DNA of 64,000 nt from Fuscovulum ytuae (GTDB lineage: Bacteria > Pseudomonadota > Alphaproteobacteria > Rhodobacterales > Rhodobacteraceae), in assembly GCF_029953595.1 (NCBI RefSeq), contig NZ_CP124535.1, positions 3,393,001-3,457,000 of the forward strand, written 5' to 3'. A program made the translations under genes and the position numbers. Numbering within the stretch: position 1 is the stretch's first letter; each line of letters opens with the position of its first letter. Positions 1 through 9,043 of this stretch are shown here, piece after piece. The notes below the pieces were generated by a model. That model did no database searches, was not told the origin of the DNA, and saw nothing but the letters and a program-made list of their open reading frames with translations.

Positions 1-926
1 CGGTCGGGGCGGCGCTGATGGCGGCGGGCTTTGGCTTTGGGCTGTGGCGGCTGGCGGCGCCGGAGCCTGTGGCGCAAGGGGCGAAGCTGCGGCTGGTGCA
101 GCCCAATGCGGAGCAGGGCCTGAAATGGGAGCCGGAGCAGGCACGCCTCTTCTTTGAGCGGCAGTTGGATTTCACGCTGGCCGGGGTGCGGCCCGATCTG
201 GCGATCTGGCCCGAGACGGCGGTGCCCTATCTGTTGGAAGACTACCCCGAGGTTGCAGTGCGGATCGGTGCCGCGGGGCGAGGGCAGCCGGTTGCGGTGG
301 GCGTTCAGCGGGTGGAGGGCTGGCGGTTCTGGAACAGTCTTGCTGTGATCGGCCCAGAAGGGCGGGTCATGCAGCATTACGACAAGCATCACCTTGTGCC
401 CTTTGGCGAATACATCCCCTTTGGCGATGTCATGTACGACTGGTTCGGGCTGGTCGCTTTTGCCGCGCAAGAGGGGAATGGCTATTCGGCGGGGCCGGGG
501 CCAGCAGTGCTGGACCTTGGTCCGGGTCTGGGCAAGGTGCTGCCCTTGATCTGCTATGAGGCGGTCTTTCCGCAGGACCTGCGCGCGGCACCAGAGCGGG
601 CGAATTGGATTTTGCAGATCACGAATGATGCTTGGTTTGGAGAGTGGACGGGGCCTTATCAGCATCTGGCGCAGGCGCAGCTGAGGGCGGTGGAGCAGGG
701 GCTGCCCTTCGTGCGGGTGGCCAATACCGGCGTATCGGCCCTGATCGATGCGCGGGGGCGGGTGGTCGAAAGCCTGCCCTTAGGTGAGGCGGGTTATCTT
801 GATGTGGTGCTGCCGGGGGCCTTGGCTGCGCCGCCTTACGCGCGTTGGGGAGAGGGGCCGGTTCTTCTGTTGCTGGTGGGACTCGGCGGCGGGCTGGTTC
901 TGGCCGGGCGGCGGAAGGCGGCTTGA
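1..926 (+). CDS. lnt: Apolipoprotein N-acyltransferase, C-terminal part (5' end outside window)
   Basis: The reading frame is already open at the left edge and ends at 926, so only the C-terminal part of the protein is visible. It carries the carbon-nitrogen hydrolase (nitrilase) domain of Lnt. The catalytic triad is recognisable as Glu in WPETAVP, Lys in the stretch just before [13 protein letters not shown], and Cys in LICYEAVFP. The last ~25 residues form a hydrophobic helix, the final membrane span, followed by a short basic tail. Lnt transfers the third acyl chain from phospholipid to the N-terminal cysteine of lipoproteins in the periplasmic leaflet of the inner membrane. The gene is followed after ~90 bp by metK, a neighbour arrangement seen in other Rhodobacterales. 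The missing N-terminal part should hold the other membrane helices. Identification is firm. Confidence 0.95.
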   Translation, partial: VGAALMAAGFGFGLWRLAAPEPVAQGAKLRLVQPNAEQGLKWEPEQARLFFERQLDFTLAGVRPDLAIWPETAVPYLLEDYPEVAVRIGAAGRGQPVAVGVQRVEGWRFWNSLAVIGPEGRVMQHYDKHHLVPFGEYIPFGDVMYDWFGLVAFAAQEGNGYSAGPGPAVLDLGPGLGKVLPLICYEAVFPQDLRAAPERANWILQITNDAWFGEWTGPYQHLAQAQLRAVEQGLPFVRVANTGVSALIDARGRVVESLPLGEAGYLDVVLPGALAAPPYARWGEGPVLLLLVGLGGGLVLAGRRKAA

Positions 927-963
927 CGCGCAAGGGGGGGGCGGCTAGGGAGGCGCATCGAAC

Positions 964-1010
964 CGTCACAACGGCTTCCTGGCGTGACGGGGGTAACCCT
1001 AATGGAGCAC
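964..1010 (+). promoter_or_regulatory. SAM/SAH riboswitch controlling metK translation
   Basis: The sequence shows a hairpin with stem GTCAC (965-969) / GTGAC (984-988). Its loop contains GCTTCC (974-979), which can pair as a pseudoknot with GGAGC at 1004-1008. That GGAGC includes the Shine-Dalgarno sequence of metK (ATG at 1016). This layout and the primary sequence match the SAM/SAH riboswitch class known upstream of metK in Rhodobacterales, in which ligand binding hides the ribosome binding site. The regulation is by analogy: high S-adenosylmethionine should reduce translation of its own synthetase. Confidence 0.9.
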
Positions 1011-1015
1011 TTCCC

Positions 1016-2185
1016 ATGTCCCGACTGAACTATGTTTTTACCTCCGAGTCCGTGTCGGAGGGGCATCCTGACAAGGTGTGCGATCGCATTTCCGATGCGG
1101 TTCTGGACGCCTTCCTGTCGGAAGAGCCGAATGCACGAGTAGCTTGTGAAACCTTTGCCACGACCAACACGGTCGTCGTGGGCGGGGAAGTTGGTCTGTC
1201 CAGTGAGGCGGCCACCAAGGCGATGCTTGCGCGCGTCGAGGGGATTGTCCGCGATTGCGTCAAGGATATCGGATACGAGCAGGACAAGTTCCACTGGAAC
1301 ACCCTGAAGGTTCATAACCTGCTGCATGAGCAATCAGCCCATATCGCGCAGGGCGTGGATCGTGACGGCGCGGGCGATCAGGGCATCATGTTCGGCTATG
1401 CCTGCCGCGAGACGCCGGAACTGATGCCGGCACCGATCCAGTATTCGCATGCGATCCTGCGGCGTCTGGCCGAAGTGCGGAAATCCGGCAAGGAACCGAC
1501 GCTTGGGCCAGATGCGAAATCGCAGCTGTCGCTGCGCTATGAGGATGGCAAGCCGGTCGAGGTGACGTCCATCGTGCTGTCGACCCAGCATCTGGACGAG
1601 GCGCAGACGAGCGATGACATCCGTGCGATCGTGGAACCCTATATCCGTGAGATCCTGCCCAATGGGTGGATCACCGCCAAGACGGAATGGTGGGTGAATC
1701 CGACGGGCAAGTTCGTGATCGGCGGACCCGATGGTGATGCGGGCCTGACAGGGCGCAAAATCATCGTGGATACCTATGGCGGGGCCGCCCCGCATGGTGG
1801 CGGGGCGTTTTCGGGTAAGGACCCCACCAAGGTGGATCGCTCGGCCGCCTATGCCGCGCGCTATCTGGCGAAGAACGTGGTTGCGGCGGGGCTGGCAGAT
1901 CGTTGCACGCTGCAGGTGTCCTATGCCATCGGGGTGGCAAAGCCCTTGTCGATCTATGTTGATACGCATGGCACCGGGACCGTGGATGCTGCCGCAATTG
2001 AAAAGGCGGTCGAGGAATGCATGGACCTGACGCCGCGTGGCATTCGCGAGAAGCTGGAACTGAACCGTCCGATCTATGCGCGCACCTCGGCCTATGGCCA
2101 TTTCGGGCGTGAGGCCACGGCGGATGGCGGCTTCAGCTGGGAACGCACCGATCTGGTGGATGCGCTGAAGGCGGCGATCCGCTGA
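1016..2185 (+). CDS. metK: S-adenosylmethionine synthetase
   Basis: This 389-residue protein makes S-adenosylmethionine from methionine and ATP in the cytoplasm. Family signatures are all present: [14 protein letters not shown] near the N-terminus (ATP/methionine site), [12 protein letters not shown] in the centre, and the glycine-rich [11 protein letters not shown] loop. Length is normal for a bacterial MetK of the alphaproteobacterial type. An open frame extends upstream to 845, but the ATG at 1016 is chosen because it lies 7 bases after the GGAG sequestered by the riboswitch and gives the conserved N-terminus [18 protein letters not shown]. The gene is transcribed alone or from the lnt side and ends at a strong terminator at 2218-2245. 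The riboswitch makes it feedback controlled at translation. Confidence 0.97.
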   Translation: MSRLNYVFTSESVSEGHPDKVCDRISDAVLDAFLSEEPNARVACETFATTNTVVVGGEVGLSSEAATKAMLARVEGIVRDCVKDIGYEQDKFHWNTLKVHNLLHEQSAHIAQGVDRDGAGDQGIMFGYACRETPELMPAPIQYSHAILRRLAEVRKSGKEPTLGPDAKSQLSLRYEDGKPVEVTSIVLSTQHLDEAQTSDDIRAIVEPYIREILPNGWITAKTEWWVNPTGKFVIGGPDGDAGLTGRKIIVDTYGGAAPHGGGAFSGKDPTKVDRSAAYAARYLAKNVVAAGLADRCTLQVSYAIGVAKPLSIYVDTHGTGTVDAAAIEKAVEECMDLTPRGIREKLELNRPIYARTSAYGHFGREATADGGFSWERTDLVDALKAAIR

Positions 2186-2217
2186 CGGGTTGACCCCAAG
2201 GCTGTGACAGGGTTAGA

Positions 2218-2245
2218 GGCCCCGGATCATCTCCGGGGCCTTTTT
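2218..2245 (+). terminator. Rho-independent terminator after metK
   Basis: A 9-bp perfect GC-rich stem, GGCCCCGGA (2218-2226) with TCCGGGGCC (2232-2240), has a 5-nt loop and is followed directly by five T. It lies only 2 bases before the trmB start codon, so metK transcripts should stop just at the trmB start. Confidence 0.9.
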
Positions 2246-2247
2246 CC

Positions 2248-2961
2248 ATGTCTGAACCCTTGTCTGACAATCCAGTGACCGAGCGGCGCAATTTCTATGG
2301 CCGCGTGCATGGCAAGACATTGCGGGCAAGCCAGAAGGGCTATTTGGCCGAAGATCTTGGGAAGGTTCGGCTTTCTGGCGTGACGGTGGAGGACAACCCG
2401 TCGCGGGCGGCGCTGGACGTGGCGGGGCTGTTTGGCGGGCGGCCTTTGTGGCTGGAGGTAGGGTTTGGCGGCGGGGAGCATCTGGTCCATATGGCCGCGC
2501 GCTATCCGGAGGTGGGCATCATCGGCTGCGAGCCTTTTGTGAACGGCGTGGCGATGTTGTTGGGCAAGATCCGGGCGGCGGCGGTGGAGAACCTTGCGAT
2601 CCATCCCGGCGATGTGCGTGACCTTTTCGATGTGCTGCCGGGGGCGTCGGTTGCGAAATGTTTCCTGAATTATCCCGACCCTTGGCCCAAGGCGCGGCAT
2701 CATCGCCGGCGGTTCGTAACGCCCGGCTATCTGAACGCGCTGGCGCGGGTGATGGCACCGGGGGCCGAATTCCGGGTGGCGACGGATATCCCCGATTACG
2801 TGCGCCAGACCTTGGAAGAGGTGCCGAAGGCCGGGTTCGATCTTCTGTCCCAGGCCGGGGAAGGTGGCGCGTGGGAGGATTGGTTTTCCACGAGGTACGA
2901 GCAGAAAGCGCTGCGCGAAGGGCGGCATCCCCATTACCTGACGTTTCGTCGGCAGGGTTAA
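2248..2961 (+). CDS. trmB: tRNA (guanine-N7-)-methyltransferase
   Basis: The 237-residue protein methylates guanine-46 of tRNA to m7G using SAM. It has the SAM-binding glycine motif GFGGGEHLVHMAARYP at residues ~72-87 and the TrmB hallmark NYPDPWPKARHHRRR at ~140-154, with conserved Asp, Pro and Arg of the active site. Length matches the family. The ATG at 2248 is preceded immediately by the metK terminator T-run, so no Shine-Dalgarno sequence is visible. Either the mRNA is leaderless or translation starts at an internal codon, but the conserved family core NFYGRVHGK begins at residue ~15, which favours 2248. The following MBL-fold gene is convergent, 7 bp away. Confidence 0.95.
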   Translation: MSEPLSDNPVTERRNFYGRVHGKTLRASQKGYLAEDLGKVRLSGVTVEDNPSRAALDVAGLFGGRPLWLEVGFGGGEHLVHMAARYPEVGIIGCEPFVNGVAMLLGKIRAAAVENLAIHPGDVRDLFDVLPGASVAKCFLNYPDPWPKARHHRRRFVTPGYLNALARVMAPGAEFRVATDIPDYVRQTLEEVPKAGFDLLSQAGEGGAWEDWFSTRYEQKALREGRHPHYLTFRRQG

Positions 2962-2968
2962 GCCCCCT

Positions 2969-4030
2969 TCACCGCGGGATCGCCCACCATTCGCCGGGGC
3001 CCAAGGCGCGGAAGCGGTCGGGGCCGATCCCCTTGGCCTGAAGGGCGGCGGAAAGCTCACGGGGCGGGGCCTCGCGCCCCTCATTCGTCAGCTGGAAGGT
3101 GCCCCAGTGGTGGCCTATCGCGTGGTCTGCGCCGGAAAGGAGGAAGCCCTCCACAGCCTCGGCGGGGTCCTGATGCTGATCCCGCATGAACCAGCGGGGT
3201 TCATAGGCGCCCACAGGTAGGATGGCGGCGCGAATCTTTCCGTGCTTCTTGGGCAGGTCGCGATAGGGGCGACCCTGATCGAACCCGGTGTCACCGATAT
3301 GGAAGATGCGGCCCGCGGGCGTGTCGATCAGGAAGGCCGACCACAGCGCCATGGACCGGTCGCGCGTGCCGCGCGCCGACCAGTGATGGCAGGGTTCGAA
3401 ATGCACGGTCGCAGGGCCGAGGGGCACGGTATGGCCCCAGTTTCCCGTGGTGATGCGCATGTCTGGCACAGCCTCATGCACGATCGTGTCATTGCCGAGA
3501 GGGGTGATGACGAGCGGATCATAGGCCGCTTTCAAGCGCGCCAGCGTGGCCAGATCGAGATGGTCGTAGTGGTTGTGGGTCAGAAGGACCGCGTCGATGC
3601 GGGGCAGCGCTTCGAACCGGATGCCGGGGGCGGTGGCGCGGCGGGGGCCTGCAAAGGAAAAGGGGCTGGCGCGATCTGACCAGACGGGATCGGTGAGGAT
3701 GTTCAGCCCCGCGACCTGAATCAGAAGGGTCGCATGACCGACCATGGTGATGATCAGGTCATCCACGCGGGGGGCGGGAATAGATTGGCGGATGCCCACG
3801 CTTTCGGGCCATTTCGCGCGCCCACCCCCGGTTTGCCATTTCAGCAGGTCGGCAAAGCCCTTGGGCGGGCTGCCGCCGGGATTGAAGAAACGGGTGCCGT
3901 CGAAATTCGGCCCCGGTGGACCCTGATAGTAACGGTTGCGAGAAGGGGACAGAGCGAAAGCTCCTGTAGCGGCTGCGGCAATGCCGGTGGCGAGAAGGGC
4001 GGTTCTGGTCAGAAAGCTGCGGCGGTTCAT
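2969..4030 (-). CDS. Tat-exported MBL-fold metallohydrolase (NAPE-PLD/UlaG-like)
   Basis: This 353-residue protein belongs to the metallo-beta-lactamase fold hydrolases. The N-terminus reads MNRRSFLTRTALLATG followed by an alanine-rich stretch, a twin-arginine signal (RRSFL), so the enzyme is probably folded in the cytoplasm and exported to the periplasm. The zinc motif THNHYDHLD (HxHxDH) lies at ~150-158. A later Asp in HIGDTGF and a C-terminal His in HHWGTF complete the usual metal ligands. The arrangement (VGHATLLIQ, ILTDPVW, then HxHxDH) is that of the UlaG/N-acyl-phosphatidylethanolamine phospholipase D-like branch. The true substrate cannot be told from sequence. The gene stands alone, convergent with trmB and divergent from aroA. 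Confidence 0.85.
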   Translation of the reverse strand: MNRRSFLTRTALLATGIAAAATGAFALSPSRNRYYQGPPGPNFDGTRFFNPGGSPPKGFADLLKWQTGGGRAKWPESVGIRQSIPAPRVDDLIITMVGHATLLIQVAGLNILTDPVWSDRASPFSFAGPRRATAPGIRFEALPRIDAVLLTHNHYDHLDLATLARLKAAYDPLVITPLGNDTIVHEAVPDMRITTGNWGHTVPLGPATVHFEPCHHWSARGTRDRSMALWSAFLIDTPAGRIFHIGDTGFDQGRPYRDLPKKHGKIRAAILPVGAYEPRWFMRDQHQDPAEAVEGFLLSGADHAIGHHWGTFQLTNEGREAPPRELSAALQAKGIGPDRFRALGPGEWWAIPR

Positions 4031-4169
4031 GCTTGTGATATGAGTCCTGCGGCGGCGTCTTCAACCCTTGGGCGACCCAATCATGGGATGGCTGGACACG
4101 ATGCTTGGGGCATGGACCGGCCTTCTTGCTTGCGCTATCAGGCGGGCCGGAATGATTGGGAGAGAAGCC

Positions 4170-5516
4170 ATGTCCGGCCACGGCGAAGCGCAACCGATGA
4201 CCGCCCGCAAATCCGGGCCCCTGAAGGGCGTGGCCGAGGTGCCGGGCGACAAGTCGATCAGCCATCGCGCGCTGATCTTTGGCGCGATGGCGGTGGGTGA
4301 GACGCATGTGACGGGCCTTTTGGAAGGGCAAGACGTGCTGGACACGGCGTCTGCGATGCGGGCATTCGGGGCCGAAGTGGCGCGCCATGCCCCCGGCGAA
4401 TGGACGGTGAATGGCGTCGGCGTGGGTGGGTTCCGCGAGCCTGCGGATGTGATCGATTGCGGGAATTCCGGCACGGGTGTGCGGTTGATCATGGGGACGA
4501 TGGCCACATCGCCTATCACGGCGACCTTCACCGGGGATGCATCCTTGCGCAAACGGCCGATGGGGCGGGTGACTGATCCCCTGTCGCTGTTCGGGACCCG
4601 CGCTTTTGGGCGGCAGGGGGGGCGGTTGCCGATGACAGTGGTGGGCGCGGCGGACCCGGTGCCGGTGCGCTATGCCCTGCCGGTGGCGAGCGCACAGGTG
4701 AAATCGGCGGTGCTGCTGGCGGGGTTGAACGCACCGGGGCAGACGGTGGTGATTGAGAAGGAACCGACGCGCGACCATTCGGAGCGGATGCTGATCGGGT
4801 TCGGCGCGGAACTTGTGGTGGAAAAGACGGCCGAGGGGAATGTGATCACCCTGACCGGGCGACCGGAGCTGCGGCCGCAGCGTGTGGCCGTGCCGCGCGA
4901 TCCGTCCAGTGCGGCCTTTCCGACCTGTGCGGCGCTGATCGTGGAAGGGTCTGACATCATGGTGCCGGGTGTGAGCCAGAACCTGACGCGGAACGGGCTG
5001 TATCTGACGCTGGTGGAAATGGGCGCGGAGATCGAATTCCAGAACCCGCGCGAGGAAGGGGGCGAGCCTGTCGCCGACCTGCGGGTGAAATTTTCCCCCA
5101 ACCTCAAGGGCATAGAGGTGCCTGAGGAGCGTGCGCCGTCGATGATCGACGAATACCCGATCCTGTCGGTGGTGGCGGCCTTTGCCGAAGGGACCACGGT
5201 GATGCGCGGTGTGAAGGAGTTGCGCGTCAAAGAAAGCGACAGGATTGACGCCATGGCGCGGGGGCTGGAGGCCTGTGGCGTACGGGTGGAAGAAGATGAG
5301 GATACGCTGATCGTCCATGGTCTTGGCGCGGGTGGGGTGCCGGGCGGGGCTGTTGCGAAGACCCATCTCGACCACCGGATTGCGATGAGTTTCCTTGTCT
5401 GCGGGATGGCGGCGAAGACGGCGATTTCGGTCGATGATGCGTCGCCCATCCTGACGTCTTTCCCGATTTTCGAGGGGTTGATGACGGGTCTGGGTGCCGA
5501 TCTGGCGCGTGGGTGA
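4170..5516 (+). CDS. aroA: 3-phosphoshikimate 1-carboxyvinyltransferase (EPSP synthase, class II-like)
   Basis: The 448-residue enzyme joins phosphoenolpyruvate to shikimate-3-phosphate in the shikimate pathway. Visible signatures are [10 protein letters not shown] (substrate binding), [42 protein letters not shown] and [14 protein letters not shown]. These and the motif [12 protein letters not shown] align it with the Agrobacterium CP4-type class II enzymes rather than the E. coli class I enzyme. At the position of CP4 Ala100 this protein has glycine (NSGTG), the residue found in glyphosate-sensitive enzymes. An open frame extends upstream to 4068. The ATG at 4170 is preferred because a purine-rich GGGAGAGAAG precedes it and the length then fits. 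It is followed by cmk, the common aroA-cmk order, across a repeat element. Confidence 0.96.
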   Translation: MSGHGEAQPMTARKSGPLKGVAEVPGDKSISHRALIFGAMAVGETHVTGLLEGQDVLDTASAMRAFGAEVARHAPGEWTVNGVGVGGFREPADVIDCGNSGTGVRLIMGTMATSPITATFTGDASLRKRPMGRVTDPLSLFGTRAFGRQGGRLPMTVVGAADPVPVRYALPVASAQVKSAVLLAGLNAPGQTVVIEKEPTRDHSERMLIGFGAELVVEKTAEGNVITLTGRPELRPQRVAVPRDPSSAAFPTCAALIVEGSDIMVPGVSQNLTRNGLYLTLVEMGAEIEFQNPREEGGEPVADLRVKFSPNLKGIEVPEERAPSMIDEYPILSVVAAFAEGTTVMRGVKELRVKESDRIDAMARGLEACGVRVEEDEDTLIVHGLGAGGVPGGAVAKTHLDHRIAMSFLVCGMAAKTAISVDDASPILTSFPIFEGLMTGLGADLARG

Positions 5517-5543
5517 CGGGCCGGAGAAACGGGAGGCTGTCTG

Positions 5544-5596
5544 CCCCCCGCGGCCCTGCGGGCCTTCCCCCCGAGAGTATTTTGGCCAAGATGAAG
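5544..5596 (+). repeat. Dispersed intergenic repeat, copy 1 (CCTTCCCCC..GAGAGTATTTT..AA.ATG.A type)
   Basis: A C-rich block, a CGGCCCTGCGGG hairpin and then CCCCCGAGAGTATTTTGG and CAAGATGAAG form a unit that recurs in related form at 35736-35800 (CCCCCACAGAGTATTTT...AAAATGCA). From memory the core is common between genes in Rhodobacteraceae genomes. Its function is unknown. Here it fills the aroA-cmk gap and ends 12 bases before the cmk start. Confidence 0.6.
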
Positions 5597-5607
5597 GGGC
5601 TTTGGCG

Positions 5608-6201
5608 GTGATCTTCACGGTGGCAATTGACGGGCCTGCTGCGGCGGGCAAGGGCACGATCGGGCGGGCCGTCGCGGCGCGGTTCGGGTTTCGGCATCTG
5701 GATACCGGGCTTTTGTATCGCGCAGTGGGGGCCAAGGGGGGGGACCCCGTGGCTGCGGCTGTCGGCTTGGTGCCGGGTGATCTGGAACAGGACGGGTTGC
5801 GGTCGTTGGCGGCGGGGCAGGCGGCATCCAAAGTGGCGGTGATCCCGGAGGTGCGGGCGGCTCTGGTCGCGTTTCAGCGGCGCTTTGCACGAGCCGACGG
5901 AGGCGCTGTGCTGGATGGGCGGGACATCGGAACGGTGATCTGCCCGGAGGCGGAGGTGAAGCTGTACGTCACCGCGTCAGCCGAGGTGCGCGCCCATAGG
6001 CGGTGGTTGGAAGTGGGCGGAGATCAATCCGTTGTGTTGGCCGAGGTGCGCGAGCGGGATGCGCGTGACATGGGGCGGACGGATGCGCCGCTTAGGGCGG
6101 CGGCGGATGCGGTGGTGCTGGATACCAGTGAGATGACAGTGGAGGCGGCGGTGGCGCGGGCCATCGCGGTGGTGGAACAGGCCATGGAGGGGCGGGGATG
6201 A
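5608..6201 (+). CDS. cmk: Cytidylate kinase
   Basis: The 197-residue kinase phosphorylates CMP and dCMP with ATP. It begins with the P-loop in [13 protein letters not shown], followed by [12 protein letters not shown], the CMP-binding segment typical of Cmk, and the lid-side motif [20 protein letters not shown]. The protein is slightly shorter than most family members because the NMP-bind insert is compact. The GTG at 5608 gives the conserved N-terminus; a longer frame reaching into aroA (5494) would add unrelated residues. The stop overlaps the start of the next gene as ATGA, so translation of the downstream SDR is probably coupled. Confidence is high. Confidence 0.93.
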   Translation: MIFTVAIDGPAAAGKGTIGRAVAARFGFRHLDTGLLYRAVGAKGGDPVAAAVGLVPGDLEQDGLRSLAAGQAASKVAVIPEVRAALVAFQRRFARADGGAVLDGRDIGTVICPEAEVKLYVTASAEVRAHRRWLEVGGDQSVVLAEVRERDARDMGRTDAPLRAAADAVVLDTSEMTVEAAVARAIAVVEQAMEGRG

Positions 6202-6974
6202 CAGGGATGCACTTGCCGGAGTTGAAGGGGAAGGCTGTTCTCATCACGGGGGCCTCGACCGGTATCGGGGCGGCGCTGGCGCGGGCCTTTGCGGCGCAGG
6301 GCGCGCGGGTGGGCCTGCATTACAACGCATCGGAAGAAGCTGCAAAAGCAGTGGCTTATGAGATCGAGGCCGCGGGTGGCGAGGCGGTTCTGATCCGCGC
6401 CGACGTATCGACCGGGGCCGGAGCGCGGGCGGCGGTTGAGGGGGCCTTGGCGGCCTTCGGGCGTCTGGATGGGTTGATCAACAATGCCGGCGGAATGGTG
6501 CGGCGGGTGGCTTACGCCGATGTTTCTGAAGCGGATTATGATGAGATCATGGACCTGAACGCGCGGTCCGTCGTGGTGGCGTCACAGGCTGCTGTTGCGC
6601 CGTTGAAGGCGGCGGGGGGCGGGTTCATCATCAATACGACGAGTGTGGCGGCACGAAATGGGGCATCGGGCGGGGCGGGGCTTTACGGATCGTCCAAGGC
6701 ATTTGTCCATAACGTGACGCGCGGGATGGCCAAAGAGTTGATTCCCTTTGGAATTCGCGTGAATGCCGTGGCGCCGGGGGTGATCACCACGCCGTTTCAC
6801 GAACGCTATTCGACCGAAGCCCAGTTGCAGGCGCAGCTGGCCACGATCCCGGCAGGGCGGCTTGGCACGGCAGAGGATTGCGTGGGGGCCTATCTGTTTC
6901 TGGCTTGCGCCTCGCTGTCAGGATACATCCTGGGCCAAGTGATCGAGGTGAATGGCGGGCAGTTGATGCCCTGA
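6198..6974 (+). CDS. Short-chain dehydrogenase/reductase
   Basis: A classical SDR of 258 residues. The NAD(P)-binding motif TGASTGIG lies at residues ~17-24, NNAGG at ~95-99, and the catalytic Ser and Tyr-x3-Lys appear as INTTSVAA and YGSSK (~150-170). A C-terminal [10 protein letters not shown] closes the fold, as in 3-oxoacyl-ACP reductases, glucose dehydrogenases and sugar oxidoreductases. The substrate cannot be assigned. It begins in the cmk stop codon (ATGA) and so is likely the third gene of an aroA-cmk-SDR transcript. No terminator is obvious after it. Confidence 0.85.
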   Translation: MTGMHLPELKGKAVLITGASTGIGAALARAFAAQGARVGLHYNASEEAAKAVAYEIEAAGGEAVLIRADVSTGAGARAAVEGALAAFGRLDGLINNAGGMVRRVAYADVSEADYDEIMDLNARSVVVASQAAVAPLKAAGGGFIINTTSVAARNGASGGAGLYGSSKAFVHNVTRGMAKELIPFGIRVNAVAPGVITTPFHERYSTEAQLQAQLATIPAGRLGTAEDCVGAYLFLACASLSGYILGQVIEVNGGQLMP

Positions 6975-7162
6975 CGGGTTGGCGTTAAGCTTCTGTCCTG
7001 AAAGCAAAAAAGGGCGGAAGGGCCGTCATCGACTGTGCCCTGTTTTGTGCCGGATTTTGTGCAGCAAAGTGTACATACAAATTTCGGCAGGGCGACGACG
7101 GGATTCTTGGTTAAGGGTGCGTGGTTGCACAGACGGCCGTCTGTTCGGCTTGGCCTTGCCGA
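6975..7162. other. Convergent intergenic gap, nothing assigned
   Basis: The gap between the SDR and the convergent exporter gene has locally lower GC in its middle, around 7060-7090. I see no strong hairpin with a T-run and no convincing coding frame. A TTG-started frame of 74 codons at 6979 lacks a ribosome binding site and recognisable features. Confidence 0.4.
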
Positions 7163-8128
7163 TCATGGGCTTTCCGATCCTGTCTGGTGACCGCTGCGGG
7201 TGATGGCCCGCCAGAGCCGCCCGTCGATGGTCGCGAGCCCCAGGCCGATCAGGGCCATGCCTGCGAGGTGGCGGGGAAGCAGTATCTCATCAAGGAAGAG
7301 CGTTCCGAGGAGGATCGCGCTGACCGGGATCAGGAATGTCACGAGGAGGAGGTTGGTGGCCCCCGCCGTAGCAAGGATGCGGAAATAGATCACATAGGCG
7401 AGGGCCGTCGACAGGGCGGCGGCACCCAGCAGCGCGGCGATGGCTTGGACGCTGGGCATTGAAAGGGTCCATGGCCGATCCAGCAAAAGGACGAGGGGCA
7501 GCAGGATCAAGCTGGAGGCGATGACCTGTCCGGTGGCCGTGGCCATCGGCGTGATGCCGAGGGCGCGGAACCTGCGGCCGTATATCCCCGCGAAGGCATA
7601 GGAGAGGGCGGCGGCGAGGCAGAGCAGCTGGGCCAGAACCGCCGTTCCCAGATCGGTGAGGGCGTCCAGCCCGATCATCACCGCAACCCCAGCAAAGCCG
7701 ATGAACACGCCGGTGACCTTGGCGGGCGCGGCGCGTTCGTCGCGGGTGAGCAGGTGCGCAAGCAGGACGGTGAAAAGTGGGGTGGAGGCGTTCAGGATCG
7801 AGGCTACGCCCGAGGCGATGTGCTGCTGGCCCCAGACGATCAACGAGAAGGGGATCGCGTTGTTCAGAAGGCCCATGGTGAAGAAGGCGGACCAGATGCC
7901 GGGGGCTTTGGGGAGCGGGTCATGCCTGAGGCGCAGGAGGGTGAGGAGGATGAGGGCGGCAAGCGCCACCCGTGCCAGCACCACGGTGAAGACAGGGAGT
8001 TCGCGCACCGCGATGCCGTTGAAGAAGAAAGACCCGCCCCAGAGGGTGGCGAGGGAGAGGAGGAGTGTCCATTCAAGGGGGGACATCTGGTGCGAGGTCT
8101 TGGCATGGGAGGACAGTGGCGGTGGCAT
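7163..8128 (-). CDS. EamA/DMT-family transporter
   Basis: An integral membrane protein of up to 321 residues with about ten hydrophobic segments in two related halves, the EamA (drug/metabolite transporter) layout. Landmarks include WGGSFFFNGIAVREL in the first helix and NASTPLFTVLLAHLL at the end of the first half, characteristic of RhaT/YdcZ/RarD-like exporters. Substrates of such proteins are often amino acids or metabolites and cannot be predicted. The ATG at 8128 is used. An internal ATG at 8086 (MSPLEWTLL), just before the first helix, is a plausible alternative start giving about 307 residues. The gene is monocistronic on the minus strand. Confidence 0.85.
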   Translation of the reverse strand: MPPPLSSHAKTSHQMSPLEWTLLLSLATLWGGSFFFNGIAVRELPVFTVVLARVALAALILLTLLRLRHDPLPKAPGIWSAFFTMGLLNNAIPFSLIVWGQQHIASGVASILNASTPLFTVLLAHLLTRDERAAPAKVTGVFIGFAGVAVMIGLDALTDLGTAVLAQLLCLAAALSYAFAGIYGRRFRALGITPMATATGQVIASSLILLPLVLLLDRPWTLSMPSVQAIAALLGAAALSTALAYVIYFRILATAGATNLLLVTFLIPVSAILLGTLFLDEILLPRHLAGMALIGLGLATIDGRLWRAITRSGHQTGSESP

Positions 8129-8359
8129 GGGTGATCCTTGGCGCAGGAGGTTGACACCGAGGGTGGCATGTGGGGATGGGCGCGCGCGACCCGATCCTTG
8201 CGCTTTTGAGGGGGGCGGGTTAACCCCGTCTTAGCGGGGGGGCTGTCTTGGACGCTGGGGCTGATCCGGGGGCGGAGGGGCCCGGGGGGAGAGGGAGGTC
8301 CCGGCGCGGGGGCCGGGACGGGAGACGGAAGTCGGGGGGCGGGGGCGTTCTCGTGCCCG
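8129..8359. other. G-rich intergenic region with GC hairpins
   Basis: This gap between two minus-strand genes is very G-rich on the plus strand. It contains two short hairpins: a CCCCGTCTTAGCGGGG stem-loop near 8223-8240 and GTCCCGGC..GCCGGGAC at about 8302-8322. The latter could end transcription from the upstream gene at 8360 but has no T-run. No coding frame is convincing. Confidence 0.35.
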
Positions 8360-8716
8360 TCAGATCAGTGCGATGCGTTCGCGTTGCGCGGGGTCGGGAT
8401 AGGGGCGGTAGAGGCCGATTTCGACGGTGGCGATCATGGCATGCATCTTTTCGTAAAGCTCCACCGCGTCGGCATCGGCTTCGGCCAGCGCGGTGAAGGC
8501 GTCGTCGAGTGCGGCGAGGCCCTTGATTTCAATCTCGAGCACGAAATCGGTGTGGCGGCCGGAAGCGAGGCCGAATTTGCGGCGCATCAGACGCCAGCCG
8601 GAAACAAGGTCGTGGCGCGTCAGATGGTCGAGCCAGAGGCCCGTCGCATGAGCGAAAGAGAGGGCGCGGGCCTCTGTCCGCAATTCGATGAGGCAGTGGT
8701 AAACGTTCACGGTCAT
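8360..8716 (-). CDS. Conserved small protein (DUF6614-like)
   Basis: A soluble 118-residue protein with a ferredoxin-like-looking pattern: MTVNVYHCLIELRTE as a first strand, a helix around HATGLWLDHL, then GWRLMRRKFGLAS and DFVLEIEIKGLAALD, and a C-terminal IGLYRPYPDP. I recall this pattern from an uncharacterised family (DUF6614) widespread in Rhodobacteraceae; the number is from memory and unverified. No enzyme motif is visible. The start at 8716 follows a GGAGGAT-like ribosome binding site on the minus strand. The function is unknown. Confidence 0.7.
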   Translation of the reverse strand: MTVNVYHCLIELRTEARALSFAHATGLWLDHLTRHDLVSGWRLMRRKFGLASGRHTDFVLEIEIKGLAALDDAFTALAEADADAVELYEKMHAMIATVEIGLYRPYPDPAQRERIALI

Positions 8717-8883
8717 CCTCCCTCTGGGCCGCGAGTCCGGTTCGCGTGGCGCGGCACATGATGCGGAGCTAAAGCCTAGCTTTCTCTTAATACGACCGGA
8801 GGCGGTTTTGCGTTAGGATGGGTGGGGGCGGCGAGGTTGAACCCTACCCTAGGGACCATGGCGGGCGATGGGACGCTTCGCGC

Positions 8884-8912
8884 TTGTTTTCTTGCCCCCG
8901 AGCGACTATAGG
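8884..8912 (+). promoter_or_regulatory. Candidate sigma-70 promoter of rpsA
   Basis: TTGTTT (8884-8889) and TATAGG (8907-8912) are separated by 17 bp, a good housekeeping-type promoter upstream of rpsA. It predicts a leader of about 125 nt before the rpsA start. The rest of the gap (8717-9043) holds no coding sequence. Evidence is sequence match only. Confidence 0.5.
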
Positions 8913-9043
8913 CCCCCCATCCTGACGGCAGAGTCGCGGCTCCCTGGATTTTCCGGGCATTGCGGGCTTTTCGGGACGGACCAGCGAAAGACCGGCGGAG
9001 ACAACCGCTTGGCCAGAAAACCATGACAAAGGACGAACTGCAT

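Noticed and set aside
3759-5831. 690-codon minus-strand frame opposite aroA and cmk
   Set aside because: His/Arg/Pro-rich composition typical of antisense frames in GC-rich DNA; aroA and cmk are certain on the plus strand.
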